A stretch of 64,000 bases of DNA from Labia minor (GCA_963082975.1 OY720345.1:76105034-76169033), one strand, 5' to 3'; shown: positions 24,880-37,453, numbered from the stretch's first letter. A program made the numbers and translations. Notes: generated by a model not told the origin, from the sequence alone.

Positions 24880-25570
24880 TACAAGGTTTGTTCAAAAGGT
24901 GAATTTTGAATTATTTCGAAAAGTATTTATTTATTCATCAATATCCATTAGGTTCCCTTCAAAGTAATTCCCCTCAGATATAATGCACTTATGCCAGCAC
25001 TTTCGGTATGGCCATCAGCTCGTTCTTCGATTCCGACTTTATCTCATCATTTGTGGCAAAACGCTTTTCTTTCATTGGTATCTTCAGTTTTAGAAATAGG
25101 AAAATGTTGCAGGGAGCCAAATCTGATGAATACGGTGGTGGAGGCATGATTACCGTGTTGTTTTTGGCCAAAAAATCACGAACAAGCAATGATGTGTAAG
25201 CTGGTGCAGAAACCATGATTTGTTTTTCCACAATTCCGATTGTTTGAGCCGTATTGCTTCAGGCAAACGTTGCATAACTTCCTTGTAGTATTCCTTATTA
25301 ACAGTACGACCTGTTGGTAAGAACTCATGATGCACTACGCCATTGTAATCGAAGAAAACAGTGAGCAAAACCTTCACGAACTTTTTTATAAAGCGCATGT
25401 ACCACATAATAAACATAACATTTTCTTTGAGACAAAGTAAACTCGCCGAATGCCACAGGCCACATTTTAAGTGCATTGCAGCAATTTATTCCATTTTAAC
25501 GCAAAATTCAATATAGATTCTTTAAAAAATCGAGGACACACCAAACGTGACTAACTTTTTCAGTTGTCAA
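24880..25570 (-). pseudogene. Mariner (irritans-type) transposase remnant
   Basis: Minus-strand frames give KVLLTVFFDYNGVVHHEF with the second catalytic Asp, then GRTVNKEYY and ELWKNKSW. After a frameshift in the expected HDNAPAH motif come APAYTSLLVRDFLAKNN and PPYSSDLAPCN, with the third catalytic Asp in the D34D spacing pattern. The fragment ends with RFATNDEIK and ELMAIPK. The N-terminal DNA-binding part is absent. Clear inverted terminal repeats were not found, so the limits are approximate. Broken by the frameshift and truncation, hence inactive. Confidence 0.92.
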
Positions 25571-26339
25571 AAACAAACTACTAATCCAAAATGGCTGATA
25601 AAGTCAATATATTAGAAACATATGTGTACCTTCATCATTGTCACATTCATACCTTGGCTATGTTTTAAATAAATAAAAACTAATTACAAATATATATTTG
25701 ATAAACCAAACCTAAATAAATATTATAAGATTAATAAAATATAGTCATACAAATACAATAAACAATCCATCCATATCTCCTTATTCTCCTGTAATGATAA
25801 TAAATCTAATTTTTAAATTTGACAAATTTTCTACTAGTGTTTACTGGTACTTAATGATAATAATAATATTAATAATAATAAACATTTCTCTTTGCATTTT
25901 TATAAAAAATACATTTCTATATGCCATAAAATAGATATAATATATTCATATTTCATTAGTTTATCCGGGAATAATTTGATATGTGTGGATAATGAAGTAA
26001 TAACAATTTATTCAAATGAATTTTAACGCTTAGTCTGAAAATTCAATATTTGTTCAATTTACTAATCCGGAAATGAACCAACTACCATTTTTGGTTAATT
26101 CAATGTTTGCCCACTTATCTACATATACATATATTCACATTCTTCCTTATAAAGATTCAAACATTCTTAATCTTAAAAATGGATATTTTTGTAAATAAAT
26201 CGAATCCATTAGCCTCTCAGATGATTACATTTACTTCATTTGAAAATCTGAATCAACATCTCCAAATGTTTTAGGAAAATTTGAATTGGATGATCTATCG
26301 GTGGGTTTTTTTTTTAAGTTGTTGAGAGAGAAAAAAAAA
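25571..26339. other. A+T-rich spacer
   Basis: No supported feature. Confidence 0.45.
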
Positions 26340-26660
26340 ATGCGTGATAAAAAGCACCGCTTGTCTGTCTGTTGGGTGATGACGGGCCAGGATTATGGAT
26401 ATAGAATGGTCTGAATCGATTGTAGTGTGTGTGTGTGTGAGTAAATATGGACCTTTGTTCGTGTGTGTGTGTGTGGAGCTCGATCGGCTGGTTCTAGGAC
26501 TCCATCACTTGGACATCAATGAAAGTGGAGTCGCGCGCCAGCGGTTCCCTCAAAGGAATCCTCCACAAGAGCACATGGCACATTCACACAGACAAGCCGA
26601 GATATATATTCAAATGAAAGAAAAGAAGTGAGTCAAACAAATTCCACGCTCAACCCAAAC
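26340..26660. other. G+C-richer non-coding island
   Basis: Single-copy, balanced composition, with two GT tracts (26427-26438, 26461-26475). The 78-codon frame 26395-26631 runs through both GT tracts and is repeat-driven. Candidate regulatory DNA, unproven. Confidence 0.3.
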
Positions 26661-27230
26661 TTAAATTCCCATTTCATTTCATTTACCCTAAAACATTCTC
26701 GAAATTGTTTATCCAAACAAAAAAAAACAAAAAAATTAAAATAGAAAAAAGACAATAAATTAAAAAATATGGCTTTTAAATTCCTTTCTTTCCCTAATTT
26801 TTTTTTTTTTTTTTAGTATAGTTATATATTTATGAATAAGTAATTCTAATCTATGTCAAAATTTTTCTATTTCCTAAAATAGGATTTTATTTTATTTATT
26901 TATTTTTTTTAAATGATTCTTCTTAATTCTATTTTAAAGAGATTTTGAAAGTTTAAAGTTTTGTTTTAACATTTGGATATATATTTCCTACATTCCATTA
27001 CAGTATATTAATGTTTCAGGTTGATTTTGACATTTATGATCATATAAATTTGTATTTATCTAGTTGTTTCGGGGCATTCATTCTAGGATTTACTTATAAA
27101 AAAATAAAATTAATTTTCAGAAAGCAACAAAATAATTAATTAATATATTTATGTACTTCTTTTTGAATAATAATATATAGAAAAAAATATAGTAGTGAAA
27201 TCATGAAATGTGAGGAGAAATACAATTTAC
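26661..27230. other. A+T-rich spacer
   Basis: No supported feature. Confidence 0.4.
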
Positions 27231-27834
27231 TTTTTACAGCGATGGTATTGCGATCCCGAAAATTTTCAATGTCGAAATTTTGATGTTTTTATACGTTTTG
27301 AAGGTATCTGAGTCATTTTCACTAAGGTTGAGAAAAATATCTGTCTGTATGTCTCTCTCTCTCTGTGTGTGTGTGTGTAGACAAGATTACGCAAAAATGG
27401 TTTGAGCTAGAATAATGAAATTTGGTTATAGGGGTATTATTCAAAATTCGTAGTTTTCTATTAACTTTTGAGAAATATAGCTCATTCAGAAGAAGACCAT
27501 TGTACCTATCACGTTTTCATTTTTTATCCTCTAAAGTGACCGTAAAAATAAAGATATATGTTTGATAATTTTTCACATGATTAAAAATTGTATAAAACTG
27601 CTATATATAGAATTTCAGCTTGATTCGCTGAAAGTACCAGAATTAATTTTTTAACACTGCAAATCTCACGCGCCAACACGTGACGTGGTACCATCAACAA
27701 AGAGCCAAACATGCGCTGGTTTAATAAATATAATTTATTAATTTTAATTTATAATTTAATCAATTAAATTGAATTTAAATATAATATATGTGTTAATTAA
27801 TCCAATTAAAATTGGTTGAGAAAAATGTCTGTCT

Positions 27835-27893
<59 letters not shown>

Positions 27894-28221
27894 TATGTGT
27901 GTATGTAGACAAGATTACGCAAATACGGTGTGAGTTTGATAGTTTTTCACATGATTAAAAATTGTATAAAACTTGTATATATAAAATTTCAGCTTGATTG
28001 ATTCACTGAAATACCGGAATTAATTTTTTAACACGTTGACTGTCAATCACGCGCTAGCACGTGACGTGGTGCCATCAACAAAGAGCCATATACGCTCTGA
28101 TTTAATAAATATTATTCATTAATTTTAATTTATAATTTAATTAATTGAATTGAATTTAAATATAATATATGTTAATTAATCCAATTCAAAATTGCGAGAT
28201 AGTCGAGTGGAGACACTCCAG
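27231..28221 (+). mobile_element. Family D tandem dimer
   Basis: A first unit (27231 to about 27811) has an intact 5' start TTTTTACAGCGATGGTATTG, microsatellite and central blocks. It loses its 3' hairpin at TCCAATTAAAATTGG and passes directly into a second unit at GTTGAGAAAAATGTCTGTC. The second unit has a long GT/GA microsatellite (27838-27894), a large central deletion and an intact 3' end GAGATAGTCGAGTGG. A direct head-to-tail dimer. Confidence 0.8.
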
Positions 28222-29031
28222 ATTTTTTAGATGACATATTTGATAATCTTATTGTCACCCTTTACTTATTGATATTTATAATAATTGTAATTGTTTAATT
28301 ATAATATTAATATTAGGTCTAAATAAATAAATAATAATAATAATAATAATAATAAAACAAGGTTAAATTTAAAAGATCTAATCGAAATTCAATTTCTTTC
28401 CAATTTTCATATCTTTCTTTATAATAGCCTCTTAACGTTCTCATTTAATTTAGTCTATAAATCATCTAGAAAGGAATTCAGGAATTCAATAAAGTAATTT
28501 CAACTAAACATATAAGGAGATCAAATGCAATATCATAAATTTCATGAGATTTGCAAATTGAAATTCATATATAATATAATATAATTATATCTCATTGGGT
28601 TTTTCCCATGAAATTAAATATCAATATCTCTTTTTGTGTGAATTTTAAAATATAAGTAATATGTGTAATAGCATTTATATACATAACATTTTCGAAGAAA
28701 TACATATATATATATCGCCTAGTTTTTTTTCGGAATAGTATTTATTCATAAATCATCGATTGGTGAGAGGTTTTAGATCTTCTGCCATACGATTGAAATA
28801 TTACCGAGGCTAACATCTCCGACATGTGAAGGTCTTCTAAATTTAGACGAGCTATTCAAATTGCTGTCAAAATTTATTCTAATAAACAAAGTTTATTTTA
28901 TTTTTAAAATTAGGCAGTTTTTTTTAATGAAGTTTTAAAAGTGTTGATTTTCTTTGTTTTTAGTTTTCTTTTAAACCTATACATTGTGAGTTCAATCCTC
29001 GTCATAGCACCTTTTAACAATACAAAATAAG
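28222..29031. other. Spacer
   Basis: A/T-rich, with an (ATA)n tract near 28325-28354. A GAGTTCAATCCTC word near 28988 resembles a tRNA B box but has no tRNA context. Confidence 0.4.
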
Positions 29032-29484
29032 CTGGAGTGTCTTCACTCGACTATCTCGCAATTTTAATTGGATTAATTAACACATATATTATATTTAAAT
29101 TAAATGTAATTGATTAAATTATAAATTAAAATTAATAAATAATATTTATTAAACCAGCGCATGTTTGGCTCTTTGTTGATGACACCACGTCACGTGCTGG
29201 CGAGTGATTTGCAGTATTAAAAAATTAATTCCGGTACTTTCAGAGATTCAATCAAGCTGAAATTCTATATATAGCAGTTTTATACCATTTTTAATCATGT
29301 AAAAAATTATCAAACATATATCTTTATTTTTACAGTCACTTTAGAAGAAAAAAAATCAAAACGTTGTAGGTAATGACCCTCTTCCGGTTCAGCTACATTT
29401 CTCAAAAGTTGATAGAAAACTATGAATTTTGAATAATGCCCATGTACAAAATTTCATCATTCTAGCTGAAATCGTTTTTGTTCG
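29032..29484 (-). mobile_element. Family D element, 5'-truncated
   Basis: The 3' end CTGGAGTGTCTTCACTCG and the central blocks through TTCATCATTCTAGC are present. It stops at the position where the microsatellite would begin, so the 5' end is lost. Confidence 0.8.
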
Positions 29485-30726
29485 TTATCTATAATATAAA
29501 ATTACAAGATTCGTTATATTAGTTTGCTATCTAATCTGACATCTACTGGCATACAGAAATACCAATCCATTCTTTTTACATTCGCATATTTAAGTAAAAT
29601 AAAATTTCAGACATAAAAATTTGTATATTAATGAAATAAGATCTCGACTATTTTTCACTTATAAAAATTTTTGCATTTACCATTTATATTTTCATAATTA
29701 CAATATTTTATTAGACTTTTAGATTTAATTTTTCCTAAAAATAACGTAAAAATAAGTTAAAATTTTGCTTATTTTTTTTTTTTTTATGAAATTGATGTGA
29801 CAGATCCAAAACTATTATATGCTGGTCAATAAAGTTGTGATTTCAGATGGATGAACTAAAAAATGAAAAGAATTCAAAGATATTTGAAACTTGTAAAAGA
29901 ATTTTAGATTTTTATGAGATTTATTACAAAAAAAAAAAAAAAAATTTGAATTTTTTTTAAACATGTAATATAAAATAAAGTAAAAGAGTTAAAAAATATC
30001 AAAATGAAAAAATAAAAATAAAAATAATTTAAGTGAAGACATGAGGAGGATGTTGGTTAAAGATCACATGAAAATCACATGAAAATTTGTTATCCTTGGA
30101 CAAATTGCATGTAAATCTCTCAACTTGTCACATGTTTGTGTCAAATGCAATTATTTGTGCAAAAAACTTCTCTAGATCGATTGGAAGGTTATTCAAGTCC
30201 AGATGCCAGATGTCTGATGTCCATTGGAAAGAAAAACAAAAAAATAGAAAAATCACTCAGATTTATTTATAGAAAAAATTGGAAAGATTGTTAAATCAAA
30301 AGTAAATTTTACCCTATTAAGCAATTGTGAAAGAATGGTTACGAGAAACAATTTCTTTTATCCCGAAGAATCGAATGAAAATAAAGTCAGATCAATCGAA
30401 TAAATCTTAAAAACACAATCTATCAATCCTCTTTTTTACTATAAAAAAGTATAATAGCGCATTCATAAAATCTAGTAAAACTTTTAAAGAATTTTGTTTG
30501 TCTATCGAATATTTTCATTCCATATAAATAGAAATATTTATAATGTTGCTAATATTTTATCGAGCAAAACATGAAATTGTCCTTACAATTTATTAAGTTG
30601 TAAATGAAAAAAAACTAATAACTCTTATTAATTTTATTCAATAATAAATAATAAATAAATTTTAAAAAATCATTTATAATACATTTTAAGAATAGGATAA
30701 TTGCAAAATTTTTATATAACATTACA
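29485..30726. other. A+T-rich spacer
   Basis: No supported feature. The frame at 30087-30272 has no domain. Confidence 0.4.
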
Positions 30727-31160
30727 TACGAGGACAGGTCAATAAGTCAGTGACTTGTTGAAATTCCCGTCTCTTAAATGAAATGGCAACACTGCTCCTG
30801 TCTATATACTATAAGCTGACTCCTGTAAAAATGTAAACCAGCTGGTTATTTTTGTTTTTGTTTGACATCCATTAATAGCAGACTTCCTCGTAATTAGAGA
30901 AGAAAATTGAACGAAATTGCTCCCTCATCCACCCTATTCTCCGGATTTAGCACTTAATAACTATTTCTTGTTTCCAGACCTGTAGAAATGGCTCGGCGGA
31001 AAGAGAGATTTGACTCCAATCTCACAAACAAATACCTATTTTGATGTTCTCGACAAATCTTATTTTTTGGAAGGAATAAAATAATTTGGAGAAACGTTGG
31101 ACGAAGTGTATAGAGTAGACTACGTTGAAAAATAAAATATTTTGGAAATATACCTATGGA
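30727..31160 (+). pseudogene. Mariner element (family 2) remnant
   Basis: The left end TACGAGGACAGGTCAATAAG matches the element at 14645. Plus-strand frames around 30930-31130 read FDSNLTNKYLF, then in shifted frames DKSYFLEGIK and GETLDE, a mariner C-terminus before VDYVEK-type residues. Stops and shifts break the frame, and the right inverted terminus is not visible. Inactive. Confidence 0.8.
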
Positions 31161-31320
31161 GTCACTAGCAAAACTACGTGAGTGGAGTGATAGGTTATTT
31201 TTAACGAAAGCTTGTGGTGCTAATCTTTTTAATGAATTAATTAAAATATCATGAAGAAATTGGTTTTATTTTCAGTTTTTCATTCATTACTTTGTATAAT
31301 CCTTACACTAAGAAAATAAA

Positions 31321-31932
31321 TAAGTTGACCTGTGGCCAGGCACAAAACCAACCGACGGTTAGAAATAAATTAAATTCCAGCTACAGAAACAATTTCAAAT
31401 AATTTAAATTATTAATAATTAAATTTAATTTAACGAAAAACAGATATGGATATAACATAAATATTTTTAATTTTATTTTATTTATAATATATAAGGAGGC
31501 GCTGGCTGTGACGTCATGAAGGGCTGGGTGAGGTTATATATTTTAAATTAAGAAAAAAGTAATGTAAATGATTTTTCCCGAGGATAAAACCAATACAAAG
31601 TGCAAATAATATAAAAATAGATATATAAAAAATCTCCATATGTGAAATTTGGTGTGAAAATAACCCTTCCCTTCCTATCGTCGATCGCTAATACTACCAC
31701 TTCCGGTTTCCGGATATACACCAAAAGTTGATCAATTCATCATACTGATGCTTTAAGTAAATATACCAAATTTTATCAAAATCCGTTGAGCTGTTCAAGC
31801 TGTACACATTTATACGGACGTATGGACGGACGGACAGACGGACAGACAGACAGACATGCTAAAAAATTTTTTTTCTGTTAACAAAATGCATGATTCGTGC
31901 AGATATGTTAAAATTTCCACATGTGAAATTTT
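31321..31932 (-). mobile_element. Family A element, copy 6
   Basis: Begins TAAGTTGACCTGTGGCCAGG (the 3' hairpin end on minus). It has the CCGGAAGTGGTAG block, the GTCC/GTCT tract (31817-31855) and CACATGTGGAAAT, but stops before the TTTTACCGACCGACG start, so the 5' end is missing. Confidence 0.8.
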
Positions 31933-32670
31933 AGAATTAATAAAAAAATTACACAAAATATAATTTAAGTATAAATAATAAATTTAATAAAATGTAAATT
32001 AAATCGATTAATTCAAATACAATTATATTTATTTATTTATTTATTTTCAAATAATGAGTAAGGAAATGAATAAATAAATTGTATTTAGATAATAATTAGA
32101 TTAAGTATCCAAAATTCTTATTGTCATTGTCTATAAATAGCTCAATTGTATGAATTCATTAAAAATAGTATCATGTTTATTTTGAATGTGGGCACCAGTG
32201 ACCGTATTTTGAACAATAGACTAGCGAGGAGGGCGTCTCTACTTTAGTCCAACACACGCTTCTGTTTGCAACACATTATATTAATCTAAACAAGTGTTAT
32301 GGGAGGCCTCTTTATACAAATATATATATTTCAGATGAGCTCCTAGGTTCTCTGAATTTATTTCTCTATGCCCACCTATCTACATAATATTGTCTGGCGC
32401 GAGACAAAACGGGCGGGATCATCATGTTGATCCTGGTAACATACCCGATCGGATGAACATCGATTGTAAATTCCATGTTCACTTTCAACAGTCACTAAAT
32501 ATGATTCAATATGTCAACTTAAGATAAATGACTGGCTGGAATGGAATAAAATAGTAATCATACTAGAGATGACATAATAATAATAATAATAATAATTACA
32601 ATCCGAATAAAATAAAACAATGTATCTAATTTATTGATTTAATCTTACAATGAAAATATACAAACAAAAA
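31933..32670. other. Spacer with G+C-richer island at 32150-32560
   Basis: The island is single-copy, with balanced composition and no long frame. An (ATA)n-type tract follows at about 32576-32595. Confidence 0.35.
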
Positions 32671-33124
32671 TGAACTGTGACCAGTCACAGAATCGACCGA
32701 CTATTTTAAATAAATTCATTTCCAAACGTTATATATATATATTTTATATATATAAAGTATAAAAAAATATTTTTAAAACTTGAATTAAAATAACTAAATT
32801 ATGTTATCTTGGTTTTTATTTTTAGTTTATTTACTCAATTATTAATTACTACTATATTTTAAAGTGAAAAATTTCCGACAATGAATATAAAATTAATTTA
32901 TTAGTTTGGAAACTACCACTTTCCGGATATACACCAAAAATTGATAAATTCATGCTACTGATGCATTAAGTAAATATATCAAATTTTATCAAAATCCGTT
33001 GAGCCTTTCAAGATATACTCGTCTATACGAACACACTATGGACAGACGGACGGGTAGTCAGATATCATGCTAGAAATACTTTTTTTCTGTTAACAAAATG
33101 CATGATTCGTGGAGATATGTAAAA
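32671..33124 (-). mobile_element. Family A element, copy 7, strongly diverged
   Basis: An altered 3' hairpin end (AACTGTGACCAGTCACAG, still palindromic) is followed by a deletion and then the recognisable blocks TTTCCGGATATACACC, TATATCAAATTTTATC and CATGATTCGTGGAGATATG. The changed hairpin keeps pairing (CTGTGACC.. with ..CACAG), which suggests the structure mattered. Confidence 0.6.
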
Positions 33125-34161
33125 GAAAATTCTTAATTCATGAAAGAAAAAAAAATTATAAAGAAATCTATTAATTTTTCAAAAATTCAAATGAATAAAA
33201 ATTTCAAGAATTTCAGCGATACTTCACACTTCCTAACCGGACTCTTCAACAAAATAAAAAGTCGAAGATCATACATAAATATTATGTAAATAGGTAATAT
33301 TTCTTAAGAAAGAACAGGTGAGAGATTTCGAAGTGAATGTCAAGCATTAGTTATTTCCGTTCCTTTTAATTTGACATATTTTCTATTTTAACTTATTGAT
33401 AGTTGAATAATCTAGTGTAGTGGTTGGGGGAGGGGGAGATGAGGGCATATTTGAACGATGAGCCAATGTCAAAATTAACCAACGAAACAATAAGTGAGCA
33501 TTCCATTGAGGCAGGGCTACGTCCATTCAACGTGGACCGCCTTGTTTTATATTTTTTTTTTTTTGAAACGGGGCCTCGAAATCGATCTACTTGCATAAAT
33601 TAACAATCTTAACGAACGCATACCATTGTCACTCATACGATTTAAAAAGAAAAGGATCATAAAGGCGTTGGCTTGCTTTCCTCGTTCTTTTATACAATCC
33701 CTAATGTTTAACTTTATGTATATTTGATAATTGCAGTTAATTCTTTTCTTCCTGTCGCCAATGATCCAATCCATTTCAAATGGATTTTCTACAATAACAA
33801 TTTACATTTGAAGAAAATAAATGATTTACATAAAGTGGAAATGAAATTGTTGGTTAATTTCACTTTCACTTTAACTATGGTCATTTTCCAAGATTACAAT
33901 CCTATTACACATAATATAACACACCAATTTATATTAAATAATAATAATAATAAAATTATAATAAAATCAAGAAATGTTGTTAAAGTTCACATAAAAAAAT
34001 AAAATAAAATGAACTTATATAAAACATCCAATGATTTAAACAATAATAATAATAATAATAAAGTAAAAGAACTAATTGATTAAGGTATATTAGTAAAAAA
34101 AAGCCTTTTTCCAAATTTCCCTAATTATCTGAGTTTTGCAGCAAATTAGTATATTCTAATT
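33125..34161. other. Spacer with G+C-richer patch at 33400-33720
   Basis: Overlapping frames on both strands (33393-33596 -, 33547-33774 -, 33724-34002 +) show no domain. No gene is called. Confidence 0.4.
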
Positions 34162-34378
34162 CAGTGATTCTCAACTTTTTTTTTACTGCGGCACACTTTT
34201 AACTGGTTAAAAATTTGGCGGCACACATAGAAAAAGCTAAGTGTAAAAGTTATTTACTTATTTATTTAAAAAAGTCGAAAATGTTTAAGAGCCTCTTTTC
34301 ATTTGTAAAATTTAGAGGCACATTTTGAAAATCTCGTGGCACACAAACGTGCCGCGGCACAGTGGTTGAGAATCACTG
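34162..34378. mobile_element. hAT-type MITE (family C), intact
   Basis: Ends CAGTGATTCTCAAC and GTTGAGAATCACTG are flanked by ttctaatt on both sides (34154-34161 and 34379-34386), a perfect 8-bp target duplication. Subterminal GCGGCACAC/GTGCCGCGGCAC motifs recur. No coding capacity. CAGTGGTTCTCAAC-type ends are typical of hAT transposons. Confidence 0.95.
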
Positions 34379-34386
34379 TTCTAATT

Positions 34387-35700
34387 CATTCTTTTTTCTT
34401 CTTCTCACTTAATTTTAATTATATTTTCTTTTTTTTTTTAATTTCATATTTTATTGTAATATTATATAAACTTTAAGCAACATCTCCCCTTCCACATTAA
34501 AGTTTTATTTTGCTCTTTGTAAGTTAAAAAAAAATAATTTTACTTTACTTATTTATACATTTTTAATATACGAAATATTATAATAAGGATAAATTAAACT
34601 TCATAATTATTCGTTTTTAAGTTTGAATGTCAGTTGAAAAGACAATTAGAAAATCTTAGGCAATTAATAAAAGTGTTAGAATTTCGAGGATTTATTTATA
34701 TGGCTTTGTCTTCTTACGACTGCAATTGGAAATCCATTAAATTCCCTTGTAGTAAAGATGGTGCTCTCTCTTGCCACAATTTATTGCTCGGAATCGATCT
34801 GTGAGGTCTCCAAACAACTCACTGTTGGGCGCAAACCAGTGTCTTTGAATTTAGTGAAAAACCCCCTGTCCATTCTTAAGAATTAATACCATTGTAAAAC
34901 GGCCAGGTTATCCATATTGAGTTTGGTTACTTTAATCGTAAAATGCAAATTACAAGTTTAAATTTGTATTGCTTTGGACAGGATCCAAAAATCAATCAAT
35001 CCAATGATAAACATCAAATAAAGAATAAATATATATCTTACCTATTGCTATACTATATAGTAGATTTTTACCTGAAGAGAATGATTTAAAAAATACTATG
35101 TATATTTATTTAAAATCAATCCATATTGAATATTTTTCTATAGTTTTGAATTTGTTAAATATTTTAGATAAGGACCATTAATCTCTGATCTGGGATAAGT
35201 AATTATTTTTTGTGTAATTATTTATTTAGAAGTATCATTTATTTTATTTAATAAATACTATTTATTGGTTTTTCATCTTTATTCTATTTTAAAAATAATT
35301 ATAAAAAATGATGAAAAGTGTATAGTTAATAAAATTAAAATATTATAATTGATTTTTTGATATCTCTTTAACCTTAAAATCGATTATACATATCTCCTTT
35401 TTCATCGTTATCAAATACTAAGCTATAATTTCAATTTTTCCAATGATAATTAATAATTACATATTTATTATTTTTAAATATTTTTATAATTTTTATTTAT
35501 ATAAATAAAAAATAACAAAGAGTGTCTATATAAACATAAATATATATGTATATTCTTTGTTCTAGTTTATCATAAAAAAAATAATGATTTATACTAATTT
35601 TAATTTTTGTTATAAAATAAATTGATTAATTTAGAATGAATATTTATATATTACCAAACTTCTAAGAAGTTTCCATTTAGAAATGTTATAATTGTGTACC
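34387..35700. other. Upstream region of the ubiquilin gene
   Basis: A G+C-richer patch at about 34700-34960 is followed by A/T-rich sequence up to the start codon. The promoter should lie here, but no TATA or initiator can be singled out in such A/T-rich DNA. The patch at 34700-34960 is the best candidate regulatory stretch. Confidence 0.35.
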
Positions 35701-37453
35701 ATGTCCGAGGTCAAAATAACTGTCGTGGTCAAGACTCCAAGGGAGATGCATGAATTTGATGTTAACGCCAATGCTCCTGTGTCTAATCTGAAGGAGGATG
35801 TCAGTATTAAATTTAACACCGATTTAGAAAGGATTTGTTTGATTTTTGCAGGGAAAATTTTAAAGGATGATGATACTCTCAACACTCATAAAATTAAAGA
35901 TGGTGGCATTATCCATTTAGTAATACGTAATCCAGTAAACGAAACTAAAGGAGATTCAGGCACCAGTACAGAACCTAAAACGACAATTCATTCTTTAGGA
36001 GAGTCTCTCAATTCACTCGCTGATATTTTTGATAATGATCTTTATAATCAATTACAGAGTGAACTTCTTGGAAATCAATCAATAATAATTGAAATTTTAA
36101 ACTTTCCAGTAGTTCAACAGCTCTTTCATAATCCTGAACAAGTGCAACAAATGATGGACATGATGCAAACTAATTCGCAACTAAGAAATTTAATGGATAA
36201 TAACCCTGAAATTGCTCATTTGTTTAACAATCCTCAGGTAATTAAAAAAAAATAGTAATTGTTCAAATTAGTTGTCATGTCATGGATTTGGATAAAACTT
36301 TACCAGTGAATTCTTTGTTAATTCCAAAGAAACTTTTCGGGTTTCTTCTAGTTTACGGGATAAAAATTTTTAAAATTTGCATAAAAATCGAAAATTAGTG
36401 AAAAAGTTAATTAGTGAATTAAGTTAATAAAACATTACTTAATGACTGCATATTTCGACGTTCATAATCAGCTAATCTATCAAACTTAAAAAATCTTTAT
36501 TTATCTCGTAAACTTGAAGAGACTAAGCAATATTGCATGAAAAAAGTTTCTTTGGAATTAAAAAAGGAACGCACTGGTAAAGTTTTATCCAAATCCATGA
36601 CATGATAACTAATCTGAACAAACACCAAAAAAATTTTGAAAATGTTTAAAAAATATTTTGTTATTAAATTTAATGAATAAATCTTTATATATAGATTTTT
36701 AGAGAATCGTTAGAGTTAGCAAGAAATCCTCCAATGATGCAAGAATTAATACGTACGACTGATAGAGCCATTTTAAATTTGGAATCAATTCCTGGAGGAA
36801 TGAGCGCTTTAGAACGGGATTTTCGCGATATTCATGAACCAATCATTGAAGCTGCAAATGAACAAAATAATCCTTATATAAATAATACACGCTTATCCTA
36901 TACATCTACACTAGATAGTAATCCTCAGAGAGGTGTTGAAAATAGAAACCCATTGCCAAATCCATGGACTTCTGAAAGTACTGAATCGATTACAACTCCA
37001 AGTTCAAGAACTAGTCTCCTGTCAATTTTAGATGACAATTTTATTTCTACAGTATTGCCAGTCAATCCAAGTCCAGAAGTGCGGGCAATATTAGATAGTC
37101 CTCGAGGACTTGATGCTCTGTTAAGAATTCGAGAAGGAATTGAAGAATTGAGAACTTTGGTAAATGAAGCAAATACTTCTGGTACAAGAAGCAGTACTTT
37201 AACATCACATTCATCACAATCTTCCGATATTGATATAATACCTAATATGGTGAACAATCTACAAAATATAAATATTTCTTCGGGAAATTTGTATCATTCT
37301 CAAATAGAACAATTACAGGCCATGGGATTCATGGATGTCCAAGCTAATATTCAAGCATTAACAGAAACTTCAGGAAATTTAGAGGCTGCTGTGACTTGGC
37401 TTCTTGAAAATTACTTAACAGTTAATCAAAATATAAATAACCCAAATAAATAA
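35701..37453 (+). CDS. Ubiquilin (UBL-UBA proteasome shuttle)
   Basis: Two exons, 35701-36237 and 36695-37453, joined in phase 0 (CAG|GTAATT donor, ATATAG| acceptor), give about 431 residues. Residues 4-76 form a ubiquitin-like domain (KITVVVKTP, LIFAGKILKDDDTL, IKDGGIIHLVI). Residues about 117-240 form the STI1-type, Asn-Pro-Met-rich region (NNPEIAHLFNNPQ across the splice, NLESIPGG), and SPRGLDALLRIREGIEELR is a later conserved ubiquilin segment. A UBA domain follows at about 379-418 (QIEQLQAMGF, NLEAAVTWLLENY). Ubiquilins bind ubiquitylated clients through UBA and the proteasome through UBL, and they chaperone membrane proteins in the cytosol. ATG 35701 is chosen because the upstream TTG is not a credible start. 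The length is below the 500-600 residues usual in animals, mainly through a shorter middle. Confidence 0.95.
36238..36694 (+). other. Intron of the ubiquilin gene
   Basis: GT at 36238 and AG at 36693-36694. The reading frame continues in phase 0 into IFRESLELARNPPMMQE, a conserved ubiquilin stretch, which fixes the acceptor. Unspliced read-through stops at 36253-36255 after three lysines. Most of the intron is the MITE at 36259-36621. Confidence 0.92.
36259..36621. mobile_element. MITE with about 75-bp terminal inverted repeats in the ubiquilin intron
   Basis: The left arm (36259 to about 36335) starts TTGTTCAAATTAGTTGTCAT and the right arm (about 36545-36621) is its inverse, differing at few positions. 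Both contain GGATTTGGATAAAACTTTAC and ATTCCAAAGAAACTTTT. I cannot see a clear target duplication, so the superfamily is open. The transcript would form a strong stem within the intron. Confidence 0.85.

Noticed and set aside
26395-26631. 78-codon frame with Val-Cys repeats
   Set aside because: Generated by GT tracts; no domain.
28984-29000. tRNA B-box-like word GAGTTCAATCCTC
   Set aside because: No A box, acceptor stem or anticodon arm could be found around it.
35692-35700. Upstream TTG as ubiquilin start
   Set aside because: Eukaryotic initiation at TTG is unlikely and ATG at 35701 gives MSEVKIT, a natural start just before the UBL domain.
36925-37257. 110-codon minus-strand frame
   Set aside because: Antisense shadow of ubiquilin exon 2.
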